Part shown: piece by piece, positions 1 to 6,744 of the stretch
How the letters are laid out: each line of letters opens with the position of its first letter
How positions within the stretch are numbered: position 1 is the first letter of the stretch
Source of the DNA: Streptomonospora nanhaiensis
GTDB lineage: Bacteria > Actinomycetota > Actinomycetes > Streptosporangiales > Streptosporangiaceae
Reading direction: 5' to 3'
Assembly (NCBI RefSeq): GCF_013410565.1
Contig: NZ_JACCFO010000001.1
Coordinates: 4,712,001 to 4,776,000 of the forward strand
Length of the DNA stretch: 64,000 bases
Position numbers and translations under genes: made by a program
Notes under the pieces: generated by a model
Databases searched by the model: none
Told to the model about the DNA's origin: nothing
Seen by the model: only the letters and a program-made list of their open reading frames with translations

Positions 1-249
1 GGCCACGGTCAGGCGCAGCCGCTCCTCCTCGGAGGAGTCGGCCTCGGCGCGCGGGGGAGCGGGCGGGGTGGACGCGCGCGGCCGCTCCTCGGCGGCCAGC
101 AGGTCGGCCAGCACCATGGCGTTGAGCAGGTCCGGAAGCTCCTCGCCGCTGCGCACGCGCCAGCCTGTGGAGGTGCGCTCGATAACGCCGAACGCGGTCT
201 CGGTGTCGTTCGCCGTGCTCTTCGACGTCACGTCATTCCCCACTTCCAT
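1..249 (-). CDS. hypothetical protein, 5' part only (cut by window edge)
   Basis: An open frame of 83 codons runs from an ATG at 249 off the left edge with no stop, so only the N-terminal part is present. A GGGGGAG ribosome site sits directly before the ATG. The visible part starts with a polar Thr/Ser-rich stretch, then a short possible domain (residues about 17-48, with a GWRVRSGEELPDLLNAM segment), then a Pro/Ala/Glu-rich linker. I do not recognise the family and no function is offered. It lies 84 bases downstream of the mycoredoxin gene on the same strand, so the two may be co-transcribed. Confidence 0.6.
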   Translation of the reverse strand, partial: MEVGNDVTSKSTANDTETAFGVIERTSTGWRVRSGEELPDLLNAMVLADLLAAEERPRASTPPAPPRAEADSSEEERLRLTVA

Positions 250-333
250 ACTCCCCCGCTCAGGGCGCCGCGCCGCCCGGCGGGCGGCGGCGGTGTCACT
301 CGGTGTGACTCTGGGTGGCGCCGTGCCACCCGG

Positions 334-597
334 TCACGAGGACGACGCCACCAACTTCTCCTTGACCTGAGCCAGCGACGGGTTGGTCATGGCCGTACCG
401 TCGGCGAACAGGACGGTCGGTACGGTCTGGTTGCCGCCGTTCACCCGCATGACGTAGTCGGCCGCAGCGGGGTCCTGTTCGATGTCGACCTCGTTGACGG
501 CGATGCCCTCACGCGCGAGCTGACTCTTCAACCGCTTGCAGAAGCCGCACCAGGGAGTGGTGTACATGGTGATCTGCCCGTTGGCCTGGGTGGTCAT
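334..597 (-). CDS. mrx1: mycoredoxin (glutaredoxin-like, CGFC active site)
   Basis: An 87-residue single-domain thioredoxin-fold protein. The N-terminal beta strand is followed by WCGFC with redox cysteines at 17 and 20, and a TVP motif near residues 58-60 supplies the cis-proline that contacts the substrate. The family reduces mycothiol-mixed disulfides in the actinobacterial cytosol, doing the job of glutaredoxin where mycothiol replaces glutathione. I chose the ATG at 597 because GAAGGAGAG lies at proper spacing before it; the frame is open further up to 672 but that extension has no family similarity. A possible SigR-like promoter (GGAAC at 763-759, 18-bp spacer, GTC at 740-738) lies upstream with one mismatch. 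The gene is divergent from uvrD2, a neighbourhood common in actinobacteria. Confidence 0.9.
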   Translation of the reverse strand: MTTQANGQITMYTTPWCGFCKRLKSQLAREGIAVNEVDIEQDPAAADYVMRVNGGNQTVPTVLFADGTAMTNPSLAQVKEKLVASSS

Positions 598-1041
598 GGC
601 AGCTCTCTCCTTCGACCGCAGGGGGACCGGGTGCCGGGCACCCCGCATCCTCGACGTGGGAACTGACAACACTGCCCTAGTCCAACACGGCCAAGGGGAG
701 GGTGCTTCCCCTGGTACCGCTTCATGTCAGCCTGTGGGACGTGCCGAACGCAATCCCGGTTCCGGGAAAAAACCGGACGAGCACGGCGGGTGTGCCGGAA
801 TTTACCCGGAAAGGCCCAGTTTAGGCCGGTCGGAACCTCCGAGACACGTTGTCCACAGTCGGCCCTGTCCACTTCGGTCCGGCACGGCCGCCGCCCGATA
901 CTTGAGAGACTTGAGCGGTCGGCTGAGATCGGCGCAGCCTGACGATACCGGCGAGCCCGGTGGTGCACGGAGCCGGCAGGACACCCACGAACACCCAGCC
1001 GCCCCCGCGCGCGGGGCCCACGGCGGAAGGGAGCGACCAGC
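598..1041. other. divergent intergenic region between mycoredoxin and uvrD2
   Basis: This 444-base gap must carry the promoters of both divergent genes. It contains a small hairpin near 691-714 (CCAAGGGGA against TCCCCTGG, one bulged base) and the one-mismatch SigR-like element facing mrx1 at 738-763. Several long open frames cross it, but they are opposite-frame shadows of uvrD2. I see no further gene. Confidence 0.5.
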
Positions 1042-3150
1042 ATGGACCCGGACCGCATCCTCGACGGGCTCGACCCCGAGCAGTTGGAGGCCGCCCGCGC
1101 CCTGCGCGGCCCCGTGTGCATCCTGGCCGGCGCCGGCACCGGCAAGACCCGCGCCATCACCCACCGCATCGCCCACGCCGTGCACAGCGGCGTCGTCGCC
1201 GAGCAGCAGGTGCTGGCCGTCACCTTCACCGTCCGCGCCGCCGGCGAGATGCGCGGCCGCCTGCGCGCGCTGGGCGCCCCCCGGGTCCAGGCCCGCACCT
1301 TCCACTCCGCCGCCGTGCGCCAGCTCTCCTACTTCTGGCCCCAGGCCATCGGCGGGCCCATGCCCACCCTCATCGAGAGCAAGATCCAGGAGGTCGCCCG
1401 CGCCGCGCACTCCTGCGGCCTGCAGCTCGACCGCGCCGGCCTGCGCGACCTCGCCGGCGAGATCGAGTGGTCCAAGGCCACCCAGGTCCGCCCCGCCGAC
1501 TACGAGGCCGCCATCGGCAAGGCCGGCCGCACCGCGCCCATGCCCGCGCACGACGTCGCGCGCGTCTACGAGGCCTACGAGGAGCAGTGCCGCGACCGCA
1601 ACCTGCTCGACTTCGAGTCCCTGCTCGAACTCACCGCCGGCATCATCATCGAGCACCCCCAGATCGCCGACCGCGTCCGCGACCAGTACCGCTACTTCGT
1701 CGTCGACGAGTTCCAGGACGTCAACCCGCTGCAGAAGCTGCTGCTCGACGCCTGGCTGGGCGACCGCGACGACCTCTGCGTCGTCGGCGACCCCAACCAG
1801 ACCATCTACTCCTTCGCCGGCGCCACCCCCAGCTACCTCACCGGGTTCTCCGCCGCCTACCCCCACGCCACCGTGGTGCGCCTGGTCCGCGACTACCGGT
1901 CCACCCCCCAGGTCGTGCGCGTGGCCAACGGCGCGCTCCGGCACGTTCGCGGCCCCGCGGCCGAGCACCGCCTCGAACTCGTCGCCCAGCGCCCCGACGG
2001 CCCCGACCCCGTCTACACCGAGTACGACGACGAACCCGCCGAGGCCACCTCGGTCGCGCGCCGGATCGCCGCCCTCATCGACTCCGGCGTGCCCGCCCGC
2101 GAGGTCGCCGTGCTGTTCCGCACCAACGCCCAGTCCGCCGCCTACGAGCAGGCGCTGTCCGACGCCGGCGTGGCCTACACCGTGCGCGGCGCCACCCGGT
2201 TCTTCGAGCGCCAGGAGATCAAGCAGGCCGTGCACACCCTGCGCGGCGCCCGCCAGGGCTCCGACGACGAACCCCTGGCCCGCACGGTCCACCACATCCT
2301 CGGCCCCCTCGGCCTCACCCCCCAGCCGCCCGAGGGCCGCCAGGCGCGCGAGCGCTGGGAGTCCCTGGCCGCGCTCGCCCAGCTGGCCGAGGACGTCGCC
2401 GCCGCCCGCCCCGGCGCCACCATGGCCGACTTCGTCGACGAACTCGACGCCCGGGTCGCCACCGAGCACGCCCCCGAGTACGAGGGCGTCACCCTGGCCT
2501 CGCTGCACTCGGCCAAGGGCCTGGAATGGGACGCCGTCTTCCTCGTCGGCCTCACCGAGGGCCTGATGCCGATCGTCTTCGCCGAGACCCCCGAGCAGAT
2601 CGAGGAGGAGCGGCGGCTGTTCTACGTCGGCGTCACCCGCGCCCGCGAGCACCTGTCGCTGTCGTGGGCGCTGGCCCGCTCGCCCGGGGGCCGCAGGTCC
2701 CGCAAGCCCTCCCGCTTCCTCGACGGCCTGCGCCCGGCCTCGCCCTCGCTGGCGTCCTCCCGGCGCGACTCCCGCCGGCAGGCCAAGGTCGTGCGCTGCC
2801 GCATCTGCGGCACCACCCTGACCGACGCCGCCGAACGCAAGCTCGCCCGCTGCGGGGACTGCCCCGCCGACTACGACGAAGCCCTGCTGGAGCGGCTCAA
2901 GACCTGGCGGCGCGCCTCCGCCGAGAAGCAGAAGGTCCCCGCCTACGTGATCTTCACCGACTCCACGCTGCAGGCCATCGCCGAACACGTGCCCGACGAC
3001 CTCGCGCAACTCTCCCGCATATCCGGGGTCGGGGCCGTCAAGCTCGAACGCTACGGTGAGGCGGTGCTGGCCCTGTGCGCGGGCAGGGAGCCGGCCGACG
3101 ACGGAGAGGAAGACCCCGATGGGCGAGCAGCACAGCGGCAGACCGACTGA
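1042..3150 (+). CDS. uvrD2: ATP-dependent DNA helicase UvrD2 (superfamily 1A, HRDC C-terminus)
   Basis: A 702-residue SF1A helicase. The Walker A motif GAGTGKT is at residues 30-36, a DEFQD motif II follows in the first RecA-like domain, and typical UvrD motifs continue to the GVTRARE motif VI. After the motor comes a four-cysteine cluster (C586-x2-C589-x14-C604-x2-C607) and then an HRDC domain from about residue 620 to the end. That tail identifies UvrD2, as in mycobacteria, rather than PcrA/UvrD1. It unwinds DNA 3' to 5' in repair and replication. AAGGGAG precedes the ATG. The stop lies inside tesB, whose start overlaps by 32 bases, so the two are co-transcribed. Confidence 0.95.
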   Translation: MDPDRILDGLDPEQLEAARALRGPVCILAGAGTGKTRAITHRIAHAVHSGVVAEQQVLAVTFTVRAAGEMRGRLRALGAPRVQARTFHSAAVRQLSYFWPQAIGGPMPTLIESKIQEVARAAHSCGLQLDRAGLRDLAGEIEWSKATQVRPADYEAAIGKAGRTAPMPAHDVARVYEAYEEQCRDRNLLDFESLLELTAGIIIEHPQIADRVRDQYRYFVVDEFQDVNPLQKLLLDAWLGDRDDLCVVGDPNQTIYSFAGATPSYLTGFSAAYPHATVVRLVRDYRSTPQVVRVANGALRHVRGPAAEHRLELVAQRPDGPDPVYTEYDDEPAEATSVARRIAALIDSGVPAREVAVLFRTNAQSAAYEQALSDAGVAYTVRGATRFFERQEIKQAVHTLRGARQGSDDEPLARTVHHILGPLGLTPQPPEGRQARERWESLAALAQLAEDVAAARPGATMADFVDELDARVATEHAPEYEGVTLASLHSAKGLEWDAVFLVGLTEGLMPIVFAETPEQIEEERRLFYVGVTRAREHLSLSWALARSPGGRRSRKPSRFLDGLRPASPSLASSRRDSRRQAKVVRCRICGTTLTDAAERKLARCGDCPADYDEALLERLKTWRRASAEKQKVPAYVIFTDSTLQAIAEHVPDDLAQLSRISGVGAVKLERYGEAVLALCAGREPADDGEEDPDGRAAQRQTD

Positions 3151-4066
3151 CCCGGCCGCGGGCGCCGGCACCGCGCCCGCCGGCGCCGACCAGCCCGTGC
3201 GGGCCCAGACCGTCGAGGGCCTGCTGGGCATCCTCGACCTCGAACGCATCGAGGACAACATCTTCCGCGGGCGCAGCCCCGACGGCGGCCCTCAGCGGGT
3301 CTTCGGCGGGCAGGTCGCCGGCCAGGCACTGGTCGCGGCCGGGCGCACCGTGCCCGAGGACCGCTCCGTGCACTCCCTGCACGCCTACTTCATCCGGCCC
3401 GGCGACCCCGCCGTGCCGATCGTCTACGACGTCGACCGCGTGCGCGACGGCCGCTCGTTCACCACCCGCCGGGTCACCGCCATCCAGCACGGCAAGGCGA
3501 TCTTCACCCTGTCGGCGTCCTTCCACAAGAGCGAGCCCGGCCTCGAACACCAGGTCGCCATGCCCGAGGCCCCCGCGCCCGACGACCTCCCCTCCATGCG
3601 CGACCGCCTCTACACCGCCTTCGGCAGGGTCCCGCGCTTCGCCAGCTGGCACCCCATCGAGCTGCGGCCGGTGGGGCCGCTGTCCTTCGAGGCCGAACGC
3701 GACCCCAGCCTGCGCACCACGCGCAACCTGGTGTGGCTCAAGGTCAAGGGCACCCTGCCCGACGACCCCATGCTGCACGTGTGCCTGATGACCTACGCCT
3801 CGGACATGACCCTGCTCGACACCGTGCTGCTGCGCCACGGCCGCTCCTTCGCGGGGCTGTCCATGGCCAGCCTCGACCACGCCATGTGGTTCCACCGGCC
3901 CTTCCGCGCCGACGAGTGGCTGCTCTACGCCCAGGAGACCCCCAGCGCCGGCGGCGCCCGGGGGCTCGCGCGCGGACTGGTGTTCACCCGCCAGGGCGAA
4001 CTCGTGTGCTCGGTCGTGCAGGAGGGCCTGCTGCGGGTCGTCGAGGACCGCCCGGCCGGCTCCTGA
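3119..4066 (+). CDS. tesB: acyl-CoA thioesterase II
   Basis: A 315-residue double-hotdog thioesterase that hydrolyses medium- and long-chain acyl-CoA to free acid and CoA in the cytosol. Family hallmarks are the RVFGGQVAGQALVAA segment near residue 65, the SVHSLHAYFIRPGD segment near 85, and a second hotdog half with SLDHAMWFHRPFRADEWL near 255. The start at 3119 lies inside uvrD2 in another frame and is preceded by GGAGAGGAAG; the open frame continues upstream to 3056 but lacks a ribosome site. The first 35 residues are a low-complexity Ala/Gly/Pro extension that the E. coli enzyme lacks. Linkage to uvrD2 is probably positional rather than functional. Confidence 0.93.
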   Translation: MGEQHSGRPTDPAAGAGTAPAGADQPVRAQTVEGLLGILDLERIEDNIFRGRSPDGGPQRVFGGQVAGQALVAAGRTVPEDRSVHSLHAYFIRPGDPAVPIVYDVDRVRDGRSFTTRRVTAIQHGKAIFTLSASFHKSEPGLEHQVAMPEAPAPDDLPSMRDRLYTAFGRVPRFASWHPIELRPVGPLSFEAERDPSLRTTRNLVWLKVKGTLPDDPMLHVCLMTYASDMTLLDTVLLRHGRSFAGLSMASLDHAMWFHRPFRADEWLLYAQETPSAGGARGLARGLVFTRQGELVCSVVQEGLLRVVEDRPAGS

Positions 4067-4141
4067 CCCCGGCCGCCCGACGGCCCGCGCACCGCCCGGG
4101 TTCCGGCCGGATCCGGCCGCCCGACGCCGTAATCGCAGGTC

Positions 4142-4180
4142 AAAAATAAGTTGCCCGTTCTTCGGAAGCCCCTCTACTCT
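4142..4180 (+). promoter_or_regulatory. whiB7 promoter with AT-rich WhiB7-binding element
   Basis: The run AAAAAT (4142-4147) sits three bases before a -35 TTGCCC (4151-4156); an 18-bp spacer leads to a -10 TACTCT (4175-4180). WhiB7 proteins are known to activate promoters carrying an AT-rich block just upstream of the -35, contacted by their AT-hook, and to activate their own gene. The match in a sequence this GC-rich is striking. Start of transcription is predicted near 4187. Autoregulation here is inferred. Confidence 0.75.
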
Positions 4181-4251
4181 TGACCCATCAGCGCCCGCGC
4201 CGGTCTCGGACGAGAGTTCGGGACCCGATTGTGAAGGAGGTGTCTCATCAA

Positions 4252-4545
4252 ATGATCGTTAACTCCAAGCTCGGTTTGATCGCCGTGTCCGGCGAGTTCT
4301 CTGGCATGCGCTGGGGCACCGCCATGCGCACGGGCGCCATGTGCGGTGAGTCGCGGCAGGTCGGCGTGCTGGGAGGTGCTCTGCGGAGCCTCATCCAGAC
4401 CCAGGCAGGCGGCGGACAAGGGGTGGAGTACGCCCACTTCGCCCGCACGGCGGATCACAGCCGACTGGAATCCCAGTTCGCAGCAGCAGGAACCCCGCGC
4501 CCCAAGGGCGTCGTGGGGGAGTGTCCACGGGGCATTCCGGCTTAA
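4252..4545 (+). CDS. upstream ORF in the whiB7 leader (97 aa, putative regulatory ORF)
   Basis: A 97-codon ORF starts with ATG at 4252 behind a near-perfect Shine-Dalgarno AAGGAGGTG at 4234-4242, the strongest ribosome site in the area. It ends at a TAA a few bases before the antiterminator and terminator hairpins of the leader. The peptide has no domain I recognise and a composition unlike its neighbours. whiB7 genes in mycobacteria and Streptomyces are known to be controlled by an upstream ORF whose stalled translation prevents early termination. I infer that this ORF senses ribosome inhibition and that its peptide need not be functional. The frame stays open upstream to 4180, but that lies within the promoter. 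Confidence 0.65.
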   Translation: MIVNSKLGLIAVSGEFSGMRWGTAMRTGAMCGESRQVGVLGGALRSLIQTQAGGGQGVEYAHFARTADHSRLESQFAAAGTPRPKGVVGECPRGIPA

Positions 4546-4550
4546 CGAAA

Positions 4551-4607
4551 CGGCCGGGTGTCTTCCCGTGGCCGCGGACCCCACATCGGGGCCGCGGCCA
4601 TTTTGAT
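4551..4607 (+). terminator. whiB7 leader attenuator: terminator with competing antiterminator hairpin
   Basis: The stem GGCCGCGGACCCC (4570-4582) pairs with GGGGCCGCGGCC (4588-4599), one bulged A, and is followed by ATTTTGAT: an intrinsic terminator about 140 bases before whiB7. Just upstream, CGGCCGGG (4551-4558) can pair with CCCGTGGCCG (4566-4575), which uses the 5' arm of the terminator. The two folds exclude each other, the standard arrangement of transcription attenuation. Confidence 0.8.
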
Positions 4608-4743
4608 CTCACCGGAGAACCCCCTCCAGGGGCGGTGCTCTTGGGATCGCTTCGCAGGTCTTGGCCCCACCGCCGGATCGAAAGGTCCGGCAGATGTAGT
4701 CGCCAACCGCGTTCGAGACCATCTTTGATCAGGGAGGACACCG

Positions 4744-5022
4744 ATGCTTGCGTCGGTCCTGGAGACTTCGACCTTCGGGGACGTCGAGATCCTGTGCCGT
4801 TCCGAGCCCGACCTCTTCTTCGCCGAGGCCCCGGCGGACGTCGAGGCCGCCAAGGCCATCTGCCAGGACTGCCCGGTCCGCGAGCAGTGCCTGGCCGAGG
4901 CGCTGGAGCGCCGGGAGCCCTGGGGCGTCTGGGGCGGCCAGCTGCTCGTCGCCGGCAAGATCGTGCCCCGCAAGCGGCCCCGCGGCCGGCCGCGCAAGGA
5001 CGCCGAGCCCGTCGCGGCCTGA
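4744..5022 (+). CDS. whiB7: WhiB7-type transcriptional regulator (antibiotic resistance activator)
   Basis: A 92-residue WhiB protein. Four cysteines at 18, 40, 43 and 49 bind the [4Fe-4S] cluster; GVWGG at 61-65 is the sigma-factor contact; and a C-terminal AT-hook RGRPRK at 80-85 separates WhiB7 from the other WhiB classes. Known WhiB7/WblC proteins bind the primary sigma factor and switch on ribosome-protection, efflux and drug-modifying genes when translation is inhibited. GGGAGGA precedes the ATG. The promoter with AT-rich box, the upstream ORF and the attenuator make it autoregulated and sensitive to translation stalling (inference from the known system). Confidence 0.95.
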   Translation: MLASVLETSTFGDVEILCRSEPDLFFAEAPADVEAAKAICQDCPVREQCLAEALERREPWGVWGGQLLVAGKIVPRKRPRGRPRKDAEPVAA

Positions 5023-5092
5023 CCTCGGGCCACGCCTCGCCCCCACCGCCGGAACCCACTCACCGCACGATTCGAAAAGGACACCGCCAACC

Positions 5093-5251
5093 ATGCTGCT
5101 CTACGAACTCGTCCGTTTGCAGCGGACCGTCGACCACGACCGCGACCGCCAGCGCCACCGCCTCACCGCGCGGCAGATCCGCGCCGAGCGCCGCGAGCGC
5201 GAGCGCGCCGAACGCGCCCTCATGGAACTCGCGCGGTCACGCCTGTGTTGA
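5093..5251 (+). CDS. small basic hypothetical protein downstream of whiB7
   Basis: A 52-residue ORF starting at an ATG with AAAGGA upstream and ending 71 bases after whiB7 in the same direction. It is strongly charged: residues 14-45 form one long Arg/Glu-rich helix with several RER repeats and no hydrophobic segment. I do not recognise it. Its codon use fits real coding in this GC-rich genome, with G or C in most third positions. Position suggests the whiB7 transcript carries it, so it may be induced with whiB7. Confidence 0.55.
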   Translation: MLLYELVRLQRTVDHDRDRQRHRLTARQIRAERRERERAERALMELARSRLC

Positions 5252-5525
5252 CTGCCTCAGCTGACCCACCTGGTGCGCGGGGGCCGCTTCTGCGCGGCAC
5301 CCCCGCCCGGGTGGCGCGCGGGCTCTTCGGAGGCGGCCCCGCCGCCGTTTCGGCATGGCCGGATCCGGCCATGCGGTTTGGCTGAAGCGCGCCCCAGGTC
5401 AATGCGGATTGCGCTAAACGGCCGGGTCTTCCGGTGGCCGCGGAATGGCGGAAAACCGTGCGTTCGCATTAAAAAGCGGCGCCGCCGCCCTGTGACGGTT
5501 GTCAACCTTGGGCTAACGTGAATTC
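5252..5525. other. intergenic region with partial copy of the whiB7 attenuator motif
   Basis: No gene is seen. Positions 5416-5444 repeat the leader segment at 4548-4578 almost exactly (29 against 31 bases, a 2-base gap and one change) and can still form the upstream hairpin, but the terminator partner arm is absent. The segment 5440-5480 is AT-richer than its surroundings. A TAACGT hexamer at 5514-5519 is a likely -10 element for the next gene. Confidence 0.55.
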
Positions 5526-6158
5526 GTGCCTCCGAACACCAAGGTCGAGGTACGCCGAAGCTCCCGCCGCAGGCGGACCGTGTCCGCCTACCGCGACGGC
5601 GACAAAACGGTGGTCCTCGTTCCCGCGACGTTCTCCCGCGCTGAGGAGCAGCGCTGGGTGGACCGCATGCTGGAGCGGCTGGAGGCACGCGAGGAGCGCC
5701 GCCGCCCCGACGACGACGCCCTGCACGCCCGCGCCCGCGACCTCGCCGACCGCTACCTCGACGGCCGCGCCCGCCCCGACAGCGTGCGCTGGGTCGACAA
5801 CCAGCGGGCCCGATGGGGCTCCTGCACCCCCGAGAACCGGTCCATCCGGCTGTCCAAGCGCCTGGCCGGCATGCCCGCGTGGGTGGTCGACTACGTCCTC
5901 GTGCACGAACTCGTGCACCTGCTCATCCCGCACCACGGCGCGGAGTTCTGGGAACTCGTGCACCGCTACCCCAAGGCCGAGCGCGCCCGGGGCTACCTCG
6001 AAGGTGTGAGCGCCGCCGCGCGCACCGAGGCCGGCGGCGCCGAGGGCGGCGAGATGGACGACGACGTCGAGGACCTGCACCCCGACGACAGCGCCGACCT
6101 CGGCCCCGGCGGCGCCGACGCCCGCCCGGTCGACGGGGTCGGCATGGGCGGCACCTGA
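5526..6158 (+). CDS. YgjP-like zinc metallopeptidase domain protein (M48/DUF45)
   Basis: A 210-residue protein with a YgjP/SprT-like gluzincin fold. Residues 90-101 carry WVDNQRARWGSC, typical of the family; HELVH at 127-131 supplies two zinc ligands and the catalytic Glu, and H137 in the HGAEFW motif is the likely third ligand. The tail after residue 160 is acidic and disordered. Members are presumed cytosolic proteases with unknown substrates. The GTG start at 5526 has no Shine-Dalgarno but a TAACGT hexamer ends six bases before it, so a leaderless message is likely. Confidence 0.85.
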   Translation: MPPNTKVEVRRSSRRRRTVSAYRDGDKTVVLVPATFSRAEEQRWVDRMLERLEAREERRRPDDDALHARARDLADRYLDGRARPDSVRWVDNQRARWGSCTPENRSIRLSKRLAGMPAWVVDYVLVHELVHLLIPHHGAEFWELVHRYPKAERARGYLEGVSAAARTEAGGAEGGEMDDDVEDLHPDDSADLGPGGADARPVDGVGMGGT

Positions 6159-6180
6159 GCCGACCCCAGGTCGCGGCGGG

Positions 6181-6744
6181 TCAGGCCCGCGCGGCGCGCA
6201 CCGCGCGCGCCGCCGCCCGCACCAGGCTGCGGCAGGCGTCGTCGCTGGGCTCGGGCACGGCGTCCACGGGGAACCAGCCGAGGTCGGCGGACTCCTCGGC
6301 GTCGAGCGCCAGCGGGGCGTCGCCCGCCTCGGCCACCACCGCGTACTGCACGTCCAGGTGCCAGGTCCCGCCGCCGCAGCCCACCCAGTGCCGGTCCAGC
6401 CGCACCGGACCCGGCAGCAGGCGCAGCCCGGTGATACCGGACTCCTCGGCGGCCTCGCGCAGCGCGGCGGCGCTCAGCGAGGGGTCGCCGTCCTCGCAGT
6501 GCCCGCCGGTCTGCAGCCACTTGCCGATCTTGCGGTGCAGGGTCAGCACCGCCCGCGTGCCCTCGGGGTCGACGATGGCGGCGCTGGCGGTGAGGTGCCC
6601 GGCCAGGCAGTCGCGCGACATGGCGTCGGGGTGGCGGCCGAGGTGGTCCAGGTAGGCCAGGCGCAGCCGCTCCTGGGCGGGATCGGGCGCCCGCCAGGCG
6701 GTCAGGACGGAGCGGGCGTCGCCGTGCAGCGCCGCCAGGCTCAC
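6181..6744 (-). CDS. NUDIX hydrolase
   Basis: A 187-residue protein with a NUDIX box in the middle: the GGHCEDGD glycine turn is followed by REAAEESGI, which carries the metal-binding glutamates. The box has a one-residue offset from the classic spacing between the first turn and the RE pair, as some actinobacterial members do. It should hydrolyse a nucleoside diphosphate linked to another moiety; the substrate cannot be read from sequence. Its ATG overlaps the stop of the DUF2342 gene by four bases (ATGA), so translation is coupled. Confidence 0.85.
   Translation of the reverse strand: MSLAALHGDARSVLTAWRAPDPAQERLRLAYLDHLGRHPDAMSRDCLAGHLTASAAIVDPEGTRAVLTLHRKIGKWLQTGGHCEDGDPSLSAAALREAAEESGITGLRLLPGPVRLDRHWVGCGGGTWHLDVQYAVVAEAGDAPLALDAEESADLGWFPVDAVPEPSDDACRSLVRAAARAVRAARA

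Noticed and set aside
797-817. GGAAT-N17-GTT before uvrD2 as a SigR promoter
   Set aside because: The spacer is one base short of the N18/19 known for SigR and the gene is not an expected target.
960-3059. Other-frame 676-819 codon ORFs over uvrD2 on both strands
   Set aside because: Arg/Pro/Ala-only composition and no ribosome site; UvrD2 in frame from 1042 explains the region.
4180-4251. N-terminal extension of the whiB7 leader ORF from TTG 4180
   Set aside because: That TTG overlaps the -10 element, so it would precede the transcript start; AAGGAGGTG points to ATG 4252.
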